Origin: CAIJXB01 sp964455905
GTDB lineage: Bacteria > Chlamydiota > Chlamydiia > Chlamydiales > Rhabdochlamydiaceae
Direction: 5' to 3'
Length of the DNA: 64,000 bases
Assembly (NCBI GenBank): GCA_964455905.1
Contig: CAYVYN010000006.1
Span: 1 to 64,000 of the forward strand
The notes under the pieces are model-generated. The model was not told where the DNA came from and did no database searches. It saw only the letters and a list, made by a program, of their open reading frames with translations. Position 1 is the stretch's first letter. Each line of letters begins with the position of its first letter. The position numbers and the translations under genes were made by a program. Below are positions 1 to 8,548 of the stretch, piece after piece.

Positions 1-2
1 GT

Positions 3-1298
3 GGGCAATTTAATTCTGCAGATGTCCCTGAAGTGTTATTTATGACTGCTACTTTAGATTATAGCAATCCTTCTTCCATTAGTGTAACTGTGACTCCTTT
101 GCAAATTTTTCCTGAGGTAACAGGGCGTAATGCTGACGCAGTAGCAACTTCATTAGATAACGTCATTGACTGGAATAGACTCAATGTATCGTTTACTTTA
201 CCTTTAGTAGATACTGTTTCTAATGCCCTTTTACCAGGTGTCCTTAGAAGCCTTATGCCTCTTGCTTCTTATCCAAATAAGATGACAAATACCTTGAACA
301 AGATGCAGCCTGCTGCATTAAAGGGACTTGTTATTGCACAAGAAAGCGCTTCTATAGAGGTAAGAGGAGCTCTTAGCTCTAGGATGCAAAATGCTTTAGA
401 TACTAAATCATGTTACGCTCTAGAAGATGGATCCTGTAAAGATGATACGAAAAGAGTCCATATTTGGCTCTCTGGTATGGGAAATGTATTAAATCAAAAG
501 TCGAATACTTATAACCATAGCCCTCAGGTCGGATATCAAAGTAAATTAGTTGGAACAGTAGCTGGGGTTGATGCTCACTTTTTAGACTACTTCTACGCAG
601 GGGCTCTTGGTGGCTATACCAACTCACACATCAACTGGAAAGAAAACCGTGGTCATGGCGATGTTAATACTGGTTACGGAGGACTCTATCTATCGTTCTT
701 AGGGGAGATGTTCTACGGGAACGCGTCTATTATCGGAGGTTGGAGCAGCTATAACACAACAAGAAACATTTTTTATCCAGGTGTTCATGAGACAGCCAAA
801 GGGCAGCGCCAAGGAAGAGAGCTTCTATCTCATATAGATACAGGAATCAACTTAGGATTTAGCGGCTTTACTGTTAGACCGTTTGATAGTTTTGACTATT
901 TAGCTGGAGTAGAAAACAGCTACGAGGAAACTGGCGCTAGAGACTGGAATCTACGTATCCGTAAAAGCAACGCGATTATGCTACGTAACGAGCTAGGCTT
1001 ACAGTTTGCTGGGTGTGTTTGCGTCAAAGAGTCTAAGTGGACTGTTTCACCTAAAGTTAGCTGGGTAAGGGAAGTGAGGGTCAAAGGATCTCATTATAGA
1101 GCATCATTTGCTGGAGCCAGTGAGTTTCCTTTCACTGTCACAGGGTATTTTCCAAGTAGAAACCTTTTTTCTCCAGGACTCATGATAGCTGGCACTATGT
1201 ATCAAGATAGACTAGGTATAAACTTCACTTATGATGGCGAGTTTACAGGCGGCTATAGCGCTCATAAGTATACGGCAGAGGCGAGATTCGGGTTCTAA
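3..1298 (+). CDS. Polymorphic membrane protein (Pmp) autotransporter, C-terminal part
   Basis: The frame is open to the left edge, so the 5' end lies outside the window. What remains is the end of a passenger domain followed by an autotransporter beta-barrel of about 280 residues. The barrel shows alternating aromatic/glycine strands (such as AGALGGYTNSHINW and YGGLYLSFLGEMFYGNASIIGGWSSY, read in pieces) and ends in Phe (RFGF), the usual C-terminal outer-membrane signature. In chlamydiae such proteins are type V secreted surface adhesins of the Pmp family; the family is inferred from the barrel style because the passenger repeats (GGAI, FxxN) lie upstream. It has a strong hairpin terminator just downstream. 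Confidence 0.85.
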   Translation, partial: GQFNSADVPEVLFMTATLDYSNPSSISVTVTPLQIFPEVTGRNADAVATSLDNVIDWNRLNVSFTLPLVDTVSNALLPGVLRSLMPLASYPNKMTNTLNKMQPAALKGLVIAQESASIEVRGALSSRMQNALDTKSCYALEDGSCKDDTKRVHIWLSGMGNVLNQKSNTYNHSPQVGYQSKLVGTVAGVDAHFLDYFYAGALGGYTNSHINWKENRGHGDVNTGYGGLYLSFLGEMFYGNASIIGGWSSYNTTRNIFYPGVHETAKGQRQGRELLSHIDTGINLGFSGFTVRPFDSFDYLAGVENSYEETGARDWNLRIRKSNAIMLRNELGLQFAGCVCVKESKWTVSPKVSWVREVRVKGSHYRASFAGASEFPFTVTGYFPSRNLFSPGLMIAGTMYQDRLGINFTYDGEFTGGYSAHKYTAEARFGF

Positions 1299-1307
1299 TC
1301 AATGTAT

Positions 1308-1350
1308 TAAAGCAGATCCCCTTTCATTGTTTGGAAGGGGATCTGCTTTA
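1308..1350. terminator. Hairpin terminator between convergent genes
   Basis: A perfect 16-bp inverted repeat (1308-1323 with 1335-1350) has an 11-nt loop and is followed by a T-rich stretch. It separates the pmp gene from the convergent gene at 1371-2762 and could serve both strands. Confidence 0.8.
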
Positions 1351-1370
1351 AGCGTATATTTTTATGTTCT

Positions 1371-2762
1371 TTATTCTAATTCATAGGAATTTTTAAAATG
1401 CTTAATGAATCTAGTAACGACTGCTATCTCTTGTTTTTCATTTATTTCCAGAGTAAAGTGAAATATTCCTAATGGAGTCCTGTCGGCCATTGGGTCGTCT
1501 TTTGGACCTAGTTTTACTTTTAAGTCAGTTTCAATTTTAAGTTTCCACTTGTTTTCATCTTCTATAAAAGACATTGTAACGCTTTTATTAAGCAAAGGAT
1601 CTTCAAGGTCGGATTCTTTGAGCTCGTTTGCGTACTCTCCATTAGGAATCAGTAGTTTCTTAAGTATTGGCTGAAAAGAACCTTGATGCATAAATGAAGC
1701 AAATTTTTCAAAAGGAATATTTGGATGAGAAGATCTAAATTGTTTTAATTCGATTAAAGTAGCTTCTCTTATTTTATTCTCATCATGTTGGAGTTCCGGG
1801 TGAGACTTTGCTGTGTCAATTATCGTTTTATCAAATTGCAATGTGAAGTTTCTAGATAAGTCTTTTACCACTTGTGTAAATTCTTCTTCAATGTGAGCTT
1901 CTTGTGATAGCCCTTTGGGGCTGGCGAATTCATTTGCCTGCAATACGACTTTTAGAGAAAAAGATTCTAAATGCCTTCCTTGCTCGGATAGTTTGTTTTT
2001 TAGCCCAAGTCTTAAAATGTTGATTTGAGCTATTTGAGGATCTTTATCTGGTATAGTATTTAATTCGACAATAAACTTTTCTAAAATTTTCGGATTAGTT
2101 TTTTCCAGATAATCTAGAACTGGAGCGATTACGCCTGCTTTTGTAAATTCAAGTAAAACCTGGATTTTTACGTCTGTGCTTTTACAAAGTCTAGCGAGGT
2201 TTACGACTTGGTTAGATTTGAAGAGTTTGCCTGCAATTTTATCATTACCTCCAGCAACAAGAGCGTGAGGAATACATTGAATAAGCTCTTGAGCGATAGG
2301 GTGTTTTTCTGGATTACTTTTATGCATTTTATGAAGGAAGTTAATAAAGCTAGCGGCTTTTTTTACGTCCATCTTATTTACTAAGTTAAGAACCTCTTGT
2401 GTATTTCCTTTTTCCGCGTTAATTAGAAGAGCCTGGTACTGATAAAAATGGTATTTTTTAGCTTTTCCAATAGCGTATTCTGGCTGACTAGCTTCGATTA
2501 ACGCAGCGATTTTATCTGCTTTTTTAGTGGATATTTCAAATATTTTACTTACTGTTTCGCTAATTTTTTGAATTAGATGAGTAAGGGATGCGCTGGCATA
2601 ACTGATATTTTGTTTGGTAAATCCTCTTTCTGTAGGTTGTGGTTCGGATAGAATCGGGCTAACTATTTGTGTAATTTCTTTGTCAAAATCAGCGGGCTCA
2701 CCACTCGTTGTTATTAATGGCGGGTTTTCTGAGGGTAAGCCGTGAGTTTCTTGAATGCTCAT
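1371..2762 (-). CDS. Unknown protein, 463 aa, soluble, possible secreted effector
   Basis: I do not recognise a family. The protein is predicted soluble, with no signal peptide or membrane segment. The first 50 residues are rich in Ser, Thr, Pro and Glu. A long helical Lys/Ala/Leu-rich middle (about residues 60-330) follows, then a more beta-like C-terminus containing alternating strands (about 385-455). The start is supported by AAGGA about 7 nt upstream. It stands alone between a Pmp gene and a divergent cold-shock gene, an accessory-looking position. A disordered N-terminus with a helical body is common in type III substrates, but that is only a guess. Confidence 0.6.
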   Translation of the reverse strand: MSIQETHGLPSENPPLITTSGEPADFDKEITQIVSPILSEPQPTERGFTKQNISYASASLTHLIQKISETVSKIFEISTKKADKIAALIEASQPEYAIGKAKKYHFYQYQALLINAEKGNTQEVLNLVNKMDVKKAASFINFLHKMHKSNPEKHPIAQELIQCIPHALVAGGNDKIAGKLFKSNQVVNLARLCKSTDVKIQVLLEFTKAGVIAPVLDYLEKTNPKILEKFIVELNTIPDKDPQIAQINILRLGLKNKLSEQGRHLESFSLKVVLQANEFASPKGLSQEAHIEEEFTQVVKDLSRNFTLQFDKTIIDTAKSHPELQHDENKIREATLIELKQFRSSHPNIPFEKFASFMHQGSFQPILKKLLIPNGEYANELKESDLEDPLLNKSVTMSFIEDENKWKLKIETDLKVKLGPKDDPMADRTPLGIFHFTLEINEKQEIAVVTRFIKHFKNSYELE

Positions 2763-3163
2763 ATTGTATCCTTATTTAATTCTTGTTTATAGTTCTAATT
2801 ATATAGTTAGTTTATTAACTGTTAAAATATATTTCGTTTTTTGAATTCTTGTATGTGTAATTGTTTTAAAGTCAGTTGATTGTGAAGGTGAGTTTTAGTT
2901 TTATCCTGTTTTAAATCGTTTTTTTGTTTTTTTAAGCTGATTTTAGATCAAAAAACTTTAGGTAAAAGTAACGAATAAAACAGTTTTAGATATGGCTTTT
3001 TCTGTTGATGCTTGCTCAGAATGTGTTTTGAGTGTGTTTTTTAGAATTTTTTTGTAATATTTTCAAGAAATAGAGCGGAAAAATCCAGAATCAGGTATAG
3101 TGGTGTTGTTTACTGCTTCTTGGGGCAATGTTTTTTTCAAGAAGATAGTAAAAGAAAGAACTT
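2763..3163. other. AT-rich divergent intergenic region
   Basis: About 400 bp of very T/A-rich DNA separates the divergent unknown gene from the cold-shock gene. I see no convincing coding frame. TATAGT at 3096-3101 is a possible -10 element for the cold-shock gene, which would give it a leader of about 95 nt; a matching -35 is not clear. Confidence 0.35.
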
Positions 3164-3181
3164 GTTATTGCTTGCAATAAC
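3164..3181. promoter_or_regulatory. Perfect 8-bp dyad in the cold-shock gene leader
   Basis: GTTATTGC-TT-GCAATAAC is a perfect palindrome-like dyad ending about 10 nt before the ribosome binding site (AAGGA, 3192-3196). The 2-nt spacer is too short for an ideal RNA hairpin, so a protein operator is at least as likely as an RNA element. Confidence 0.45.
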
Positions 3182-3203
3182 TAAAAAAAATAAGGAAATA
3201 ATC

Positions 3204-3404
3204 GTGTCAGAATCTAAAGGTACAGTTAAGTTTTTCAATTCACAAAAAGGCTTTGGTTTTATTGCTCCAGACAATGGCGGCCAAGATATTTTTGTTCATG
3301 CAAACAATGTTAAAGGCCCATCTCTAGTAGATGGACAAAAAGTTAAATACGAAGTAGGCGAAGGACGCAAAGGTCCTGAGGCTATGAACGTAGTTGGCAT
3401 GTAA
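3204..3404 (+). CDS. cspA: Cold-shock domain protein (CspA family), 66 aa
   Basis: This is a single OB-fold cold-shock domain of the normal length. It has both RNA-binding motifs: KGFGFI (RNP1) and DIFVH (RNP2). The family binds single-stranded RNA and DNA and acts as an RNA chaperone. I chose the GTG at 3204 because AAGGA lies 7 nt before it and the protein then begins SESKGTVKFF as expected. An in-frame extension to 3120 adds 28 residues unlike the family. It is a one-gene unit with a dyad in its leader and a terminator downstream. I do not recall this gene in the classical Chlamydia species, so it is worth noting. Confidence 0.9.
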   Translation: MSESKGTVKFFNSQKGFGFIAPDNGGQDIFVHANNVKGPSLVDGQKVKYEVGEGRKGPEAMNVVGM

Positions 3405-3410
3405 TATAAT

Positions 3411-3445
3411 AGGAGAGTTCTTTCGTTCTCTCCTTCTTTTTTTAT
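3411..3445 (+). terminator. Terminator of the cold-shock gene
   Basis: AGGAGAG (3411-3417) pairs with CTCTCCT (3428-3434) and is followed by a T-rich tail. It lies between the cold-shock gene and the convergent gatB-like gene. Confidence 0.7.
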
Positions 3446-3459
3446 TCTTTTTATTTTCT

Positions 3460-4278
3460 TTAAAATATAGCTAGCTTTGGCAATCCATTCATAATTTCCT
3501 CGATATATGTTTCTGAAAGGACTAAGGGGAGAAGGTCTGGCTCAGGCAAGTATAGCGCCTCTTCTGTTGTTTTTTCTTTTTTTAAAGTAGTGACCTTTTT
3601 AATTTCTGATTCAAAAAAATTAAATAGGGTGTTTGGGTTTTTATTAACGTCTTGAAAAAGTAGAAAATCAAGGTTGTTTTCTGTTGTAGGGATGGTTATC
3701 TCAACCTTTAAAGGCTCGTTCGAGATTCCAAGCTGCTTTATAAGAGATTCTAGGGCAAGTGTGTATGCTACAGCTTCTTTAGCTGAGTAGATGCAAGGTT
3801 CTGATATGATTTTAAGTAAAGGAGCTCCTGCTCTATTATAATCTAGCCCAATAAAAGAGCCTGTTTGTTTTGTTGCTCCACTCTTCTCTTCAAGGAATGC
3901 TTTTCTAATGAAAAATTCTTTTATTTCTCCTAGTATGCTAGTACGTAAGACTCCGCCTTGTATAAGGGGATCGTGAAATTGGGTGATTACATAGTTTTTA
4001 GGACTTTCTGGATGAAAATACAATTTACGGTCGAAAAGACTTAGACGTGAAACATGGGAGTAAATAGCGCAGCCAAATTGGACTGCTTTTTTTACCGCTT
4101 CTTTATTTAAAACAGGGAGGCTTCCTGGTTGTCCTGTACAAACATCGGTAATAGTTTTGTTTGGTTCTTTACTAACAACATTCGGAGCGTGACTAAATAG
4201 TTTTGACTTTGTGTTAAGTGTTACTTCAATAGTAAGACTCATGACAGGTTCTTTAGATTTTTTTTTATTTTGAGTCAT
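3460..4278 (-). CDS. gatB: GatB-like protein, truncated and lacking active-site residues
   Basis: The N-terminal part clearly matches GatB, the subunit of the Asp/Glu-tRNA amidotransferase that phosphorylates mischarged tRNA (CTGQPGSLPVLNKEAV, FDRKLYF, DYNRAGAPLL, YLPEPDLLPL). The start at 4278 has AAGGAG upstream and lies 4 nt after gatA. It is 272 aa against about 480-490 for the family. The helical and C-terminal YqeY-like domains are absent, ending just after the cradle domain. The conserved block between GISN and the PEPD motif is rewritten and shortened. The IGLEVH motif reads LTIEVT (His to Thr at 20), and the Glu of PLIEIVS is Lys156. The frame itself is uninterrupted. It may be a decaying gene or one given a new role. 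Confidence 0.8.
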   Translation of the reverse strand: MTQNKKKSKEPVMSLTIEVTLNTKSKLFSHAPNVVSKEPNKTITDVCTGQPGSLPVLNKEAVKKAVQFGCAIYSHVSRLSLFDRKLYFHPESPKNYVITQFHDPLIQGGVLRTSILGEIKEFFIRKAFLEEKSGATKQTGSFIGLDYNRAGAPLLKIISEPCIYSAKEAVAYTLALESLIKQLGISNEPLKVEITIPTTENNLDFLLFQDVNKNPNTLFNFFESEIKKVTTLKKEKTTEEALYLPEPDLLPLVLSETYIEEIMNGLPKLAIF

Positions 4279-4282
4279 GGGA

Positions 4283-5746
4283 CTATAGCTCCTTATCAAA
4301 TAAAGGGGGCAGTTTTTGGTGTTCTGGCGTTGCCTTTTCAAAGTGGTGAGCTGCTTGTAAAACAAGATCATCGTGCATTTGAGGACCGATCAGCTGTAGT
4401 CCTAACGGCTTATTTTCAGAGTTAAATCCACTAGGGATGCTGATCGCTGGAAGTCCTGCTAGATTAGCTCCAATTGTGTAAATATCTTGCAGATACATCT
4501 GTAGGGGGTCTTGTATAGATCCTATAGGGAAAGTGGGTAGCGGCGTAGTTGGCATAGCGATTAGATCGCAAGAGCAAAAGACCTCAGTTAGTTGGTTCAT
4601 GATCAATCTACGCACTTGTTGTGCTTTTTTATAGTGCGAGTCGTGCTCCCCGGAGGAAAGTACATAAGTCCCCAAGAGGATCCGACTTTTTACTTCTTTT
4701 CCAAAGCCTTCTTGTTTGGAAAATTCATAAACTTCTTCGATTGTTGTGGCTCTTTTAGAGCGATTCCCATACAAAATTCCATCATAGCGAGCTAGATTAC
4801 TAGAAGCTTCCCCAGTTGCTAAGATGTAATATACTGCAATCGAATATTTCAGTAGATCTAGATTGATTTCGATTGTAGAGCATCCTAGATTTTTAAAAAC
4901 GTCTAGGCTTTTTTCGAAATTGGACCTAACTTCTGAATTAAGGTTTTCAAGAAAATGCCTAGGGACCCCTATTTTGAGTTCTTTTAGAGGAAGTCGTATT
5001 TTTTCTAGATATTTTGGAGTTTTTTTTTGTAAAGAGGTGGAGTCCTGAGAGCAAGGCGAGGCGATTGTTTCTAGAATATAAGCTGCGTCGGCCACATTAG
5101 TGGCAAAAGGTCCTATTTGATCTAGAGAAGAGGCAAAACTGACAAGACCATACCTAGAAACCCTGCCGTAAGTTGGTTTGAATCCAACTATTCCATTAAA
5201 TGATGCTGGCTGGCGGATAGAACCGCCCGTATCGCTTCCAAGGGCTAAAGGACAAAACCTTGCAGCGACTGCAGCAGCTGATCCTCCAGAAGACCCTCCT
5301 GGAGAGCAAGCCAGATCCCATGGGTTTTTTGTTATTTTAAATGCAGAATTTTCTCCAGAGGAACCCATGGCAAATTCATCGAGGTTGGTTTTACCAAATA
5401 AAAGAGCATCTTCTTCTTTGAGTCTTCTTATTACAGTTGCATCAAATACAGCTTTATAATTGCTTAAGAATTTCGATCCGCAGGTCGTTATAGTTTCTTT
5501 CAGGTGTATATTATCTTTAATAGCCACAGGAACCCCCGCCATTTTGCCTAGGGGAACTCCTTCTTTTCTTTTTTTATCTAAGAAATCAGCGTTTTTAAGA
5601 ATCTCTTCTGGGATTAAGGAGATAAATGCCTCTACGGAGGATTCTCCTTTTTGACTTCTTTTTAAGAAGTATTCTGCAATATTTCTGGCTGATACTTTTC
5701 CTTCTATAAATAGCGCATGGAGTTGTAATGCAGAAAAATCATACAT
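4283..5746 (-). CDS. gatA: Aspartyl/glutamyl-tRNA amidotransferase subunit A
   Basis: This is an amidase-signature enzyme that releases ammonia from glutamine for GatCAB, which converts Asp-tRNA(Asn) and Glu-tRNA(Gln). It is full length (487 aa). The catalytic triad is visible: Lys77 in GVPVAIKDNI, cis-Ser152 in SPGGSSGGSAAA and Ser176 in SDTGGSIRQPA. It starts 10 nt after gatC and is followed after 4 nt by the gatB-like gene, forming a gatC-gatA-gatB operon. The intact triad contrasts with the damaged GatB partner. C-terminal residues YTIGANLAGLPAISIPSG are typical of the family. Confidence 0.95.
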   Translation of the reverse strand: MYDFSALQLHALFIEGKVSARNIAEYFLKRSQKGESSVEAFISLIPEEILKNADFLDKKRKEGVPLGKMAGVPVAIKDNIHLKETITTCGSKFLSNYKAVFDATVIRRLKEEDALLFGKTNLDEFAMGSSGENSAFKITKNPWDLACSPGGSSGGSAAAVAARFCPLALGSDTGGSIRQPASFNGIVGFKPTYGRVSRYGLVSFASSLDQIGPFATNVADAAYILETIASPCSQDSTSLQKKTPKYLEKIRLPLKELKIGVPRHFLENLNSEVRSNFEKSLDVFKNLGCSTIEINLDLLKYSIAVYYILATGEASSNLARYDGILYGNRSKRATTIEEVYEFSKQEGFGKEVKSRILLGTYVLSSGEHDSHYKKAQQVRRLIMNQLTEVFCSCDLIAMPTTPLPTFPIGSIQDPLQMYLQDIYTIGANLAGLPAISIPSGFNSENKPLGLQLIGPQMHDDLVLQAAHHFEKATPEHQKLPPLFDKEL

Positions 5747-5756
5747 GATGGGCTCG

Positions 5757-6035
5757 TTATCTAGGTGGTATTTTGATCATCCCGCCGATCTTGTCGGGTG
5801 CGTTGGCTAAAAACTCTTCTTTAGATAAGGTTGGCCCTATTAAATCTTCTCTTAAGTAGTTGCTTAGGTCTTCAACGACTTGCTTGCAAGGTTGGATATT
5901 CTCTGTGTTGATTTCATATAAAAGTTCTGCGTAAGATAGCACTTTCGATAGATTGCAAAGCATGAACGCTTTTTCTTCTGAAGAAAATTGGATATGGCAA
6001 GCTTTTGAAAGTTTTTGGAATTGTTCTTCATTCAT
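5757..6035 (-). CDS. gatC: Aspartyl/glutamyl-tRNA amidotransferase subunit C
   Basis: This small (92 aa) protein wraps the GatA-GatB interface and stabilises GatA. The recognisable C-terminus reads LREDLIGPTLSKEEFLANAP followed by DKIGGMIKIP. Length is normal. It is the first gene of the gatCAB operon, divergent from the gene at 6132, so the promoter must lie in the 96 bp between them. It looks intact. Confidence 0.9.
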   Translation of the reverse strand: MNEEQFQKLSKACHIQFSSEEKAFMLCNLSKVLSYAELLYEINTENIQPCKQVVEDLSNYLREDLIGPTLSKEEFLANAPDKIGGMIKIPPR

Positions 6036-6131
6036 TTTATATGAGAACCTTTTTTGTTTTTTTTGATTATAATTTCATGTTATTGTTTTTTATTTTAAAT
6101 AGCTAATGTATTTAATGGGATAGAGGTACTT

Positions 6132-6806
6132 ATGTCGTCTGTTGTAGGAGTTGGTGGTGCGATAAGTCAGGCAGGAAGAGAAATCGTTTGTCAGTTTCCT
6201 GGTTTTTTTATTGAGGAAGAAAACGTATTTGAAAACAGTAGCCTTTCTCATCCCATTTGGGAAACTCTAGTCTTCGAGGATGAGAAAATTCTTTTTCATC
6301 TCGGTACAAAGGGTATTTTTCCCAAAGTACCAAGCTTAAGCACCGACAATTTTGCTTTTTTTGAGGAAGGTAGAAAAAATGCTCTTTCTCAGGAATCTTT
6401 ACCTTTTTTCAGCAAAGAGGATCTGTTTGTGTCTTTGGCAAAGTTTTTTGCTAGGGAAACTACTCTTGCAGGTTATTGTCACCACAATGGATATCTTCTT
6501 TTAGAAGAGGTGAGAGGAAATATGGTCCCGGAGTTTTCTTTTTTGCAAAAACAGCTGTTTAATTTAATCTATCAAGAGGAGTGTGAATATAGAAAGACAT
6601 TTTCCGTTGAATTGCGTTTTTTAGACTTATTAGCAAGGAAAGAAGCTAGAAAAAACTATGAAAAAGATTTAGAAGAGTGTTCTTTTTTTAGTGCAAAAAC
6701 TTCCTTTTATAGCGACAGTGAGATAGCATTTTTCCATAAGGTGTATAGGGAAAAATGCAGACTGTCTAGGTTTTTAGTAGAGGCTTTTGATCGCGGATTT
6801 TTCTAG
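6132..6806 (+). CDS. Unknown protein, 224 aa
   Basis: I do not recognise this protein. It is soluble, Phe/Glu-rich and has no signal peptide or membrane segment. The C-terminal third (about 135-224) is charged and probably helical (QLFNLIYQEECEYRKTF and ARKEARKNYEKDLEECSFF). It lies about 100 bp upstream of pgi on the same strand. In some chlamydiae a hypothetical gene lies beside pgi, but I cannot establish orthology. Confidence 0.6.
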   Translation: MSSVVGVGGAISQAGREIVCQFPGFFIEEENVFENSSLSHPIWETLVFEDEKILFHLGTKGIFPKVPSLSTDNFAFFEEGRKNALSQESLPFFSKEDLFVSLAKFFARETTLAGYCHHNGYLLLEEVRGNMVPEFSFLQKQLFNLIYQEECEYRKTFSVELRFLDLLARKEARKNYEKDLEECSFFSAKTSFYSDSEIAFFHKVYREKCRLSRFLVEAFDRGFF

Positions 6807-6904
6807 AAAATAGAAAGAGCTGTTTGCTAACAAATCTATAATCTGCGATTGTGTAGAGAAAGGTTTAATAAATTGTAAAGTTAACCATTAACAGAGGAGC
6901 GGCA

Positions 6905-8548
6905 TTGTCCTACGTAACACGCGGTGGGGTTCATGCTGTTTTTAAATATATGACTTCTTTTAATCAATTAAAATCAGTGGTTCGTTTGAATGAACTAGCT
7001 GAAGAGCCACTCGATTTAACCGACGAAGCAAATTTCACTCCTAAGCGAATTGATTCTATGACAAGTGAGTGCTTGGGTTTGAAGCTATTTTACTCAGGAG
7101 AACGAGTTTCTGAAGTAACTTTGCAAGGTCTTTGGGATCTTGCTGAAGAGACTGGCGTTTTGGATAAAATGCAAAATATGCAATCTGGTGCTGTTATGAA
7201 TTCTATAGAAGGCTTTCCCAGTGAAAATAGAAGCGTTCTTCATACGGCTATGAGAGATTTTTTTGAAAATCCTAATGACGGCGAGGTGGCTAAAGAAGCC
7301 ACTAAAATGGCTTATCAGGAATTAGAAAAGTTAACAAAGTTTCTTAAGAATTTGGAAGTAAATGACGTTTTTACTGACATGGTGCAGGTTGGCATTGGGG
7401 GCTCAGACTTAGGGCCTAGAGCTGTTTACCACGCTCTCAAAGCTTATGAAAAGTCTAAACGAAGGGCTCATTTTATCTGTAATGTTGATCCTGATGATAG
7501 CGCTGAAGTTTTAAAGGATCTGGATCTTACAAAAACTCTTTTTGTAGTTGTTTCTAAGTCAGGATCGACATTAGAGACACTAACAAATGAAGAATTTGTT
7601 CGTGAACGCCTTAAAAAAGCAGGACTTGATCCTAAGAACCATATTATTTCTGTTACGGGGAAAGGAAGTCCTATGGATGATCCTGACCGATATTTGGCTT
7701 CTTTTTACATTTGGGATTTTATCGGAGGACGCTACTCTGTTACCTCTATGGTGGGCGGAGTGATTTTGGCATTTTCTTTAGGTATGGATCGTTTTTTAGA
7801 GTTTTTGCGAGGCGCTAGCGCTATGGATAAACAGGCCCTAAAAAATGATAGAAAAGCGAACCTCCCTCTTATTTCTGCGCTTCTTAGCGTATGGAATCGT
7901 AACTTTTTAGGTTTATCCACAGCAGCAATAATCCCTTACGCCCAAGCTCTTTTTAGATTTCCAGCTCATTTACAACAGCTTAGCATGGAGTCTAATGGAA
8001 AAAGAATCGATAAGAAGGGAAAAGCGGTGGATTTTGATACTGGAGCCGTGATCTGGGGAGAGCCTGGAACAAATGGACAACATTCTTTTTTTCAAATGAT
8101 TCACCAAGGGACGTCTGTTGTTCCTGTTGAGTTTTTAGGTTTTTATGAGAATCAGTACAAGGAAGATATTTTATACCAAGGAACCTATTGCCAAGAAAAG
8201 CTTCTAGCTAATATGTTTGCGCAGTCTTTGGCCCTTTCTACTGGTCAAAAAAGCGAAAACCCCAATAAGGTTTTTCCTGGAAATAGATCAAATCGCATTT
8301 TATTAGCATCTAAACTTGATCCTTATACTCTGGGTGCTATTCTTTCGTATTACGAAAATAGTGTGGCTTTCCAGGGCTTTATTTGGAATATTAATTCTTT
8401 TGATCAGGAAGGGGTTCAATTAGGTAAGCATTTAGCTTTAGAGTTTACAGAACTTTTTGCGCAAAAAAGAACCAAAAAAGGGATTGATTCTAAAGCGTTT
8501 CCTTTAGGATCAGCGTATTTTCGACATCTATCTTCGTATATGTCTTAA
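6905..8548 (+). CDS. pgi: Glucose-6-phosphate isomerase
   Basis: It interconverts glucose 6-phosphate and fructose 6-phosphate in the cytoplasm, an entry to glycolysis for host-derived sugar phosphate. The SIS-domain signatures are clear: VGIGGSDLGPRAV (near residue 162), FIGGRYSVTSMVGG (near 272) and GQHSFFQMIHQGT (near 390). At 547 aa it is of usual length. I chose TTG at 6905 because GAGGAG (about 6892-6897) sits correctly before it, whereas the in-frame ATG at 6950 has no ribosome binding site. Its 3' end overlaps the convergent recF gene by 59 bp. Confidence 0.95.
   Translation: MSYVTRGGVHAVFKYMTSFNQLKSVVRLNELAEEPLDLTDEANFTPKRIDSMTSECLGLKLFYSGERVSEVTLQGLWDLAEETGVLDKMQNMQSGAVMNSIEGFPSENRSVLHTAMRDFFENPNDGEVAKEATKMAYQELEKLTKFLKNLEVNDVFTDMVQVGIGGSDLGPRAVYHALKAYEKSKRRAHFICNVDPDDSAEVLKDLDLTKTLFVVVSKSGSTLETLTNEEFVRERLKKAGLDPKNHIISVTGKGSPMDDPDRYLASFYIWDFIGGRYSVTSMVGGVILAFSLGMDRFLEFLRGASAMDKQALKNDRKANLPLISALLSVWNRNFLGLSTAAIIPYAQALFRFPAHLQQLSMESNGKRIDKKGKAVDFDTGAVIWGEPGTNGQHSFFQMIHQGTSVVPVEFLGFYENQYKEDILYQGTYCQEKLLANMFAQSLALSTGQKSENPNKVFPGNRSNRILLASKLDPYTLGAILSYYENSVAFQGFIWNINSFDQEGVQLGKHLALEFTELFAQKRTKKGIDSKAFPLGSAYFRHLSSYMS

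Noticed and set aside
3404..3460. Frameshifted C-terminal half of gatB downstream of its stop
   Set aside because: Only about 55 bp holding the cold-shock terminator separates gatB from the cold-shock gene, and no GatB-like residues appear there in any frame.
4592..5654. Forward-strand open frames inside gatA
   Set aside because: They are shadows of gatA, with no ribosome binding sites and no family-like sequence.
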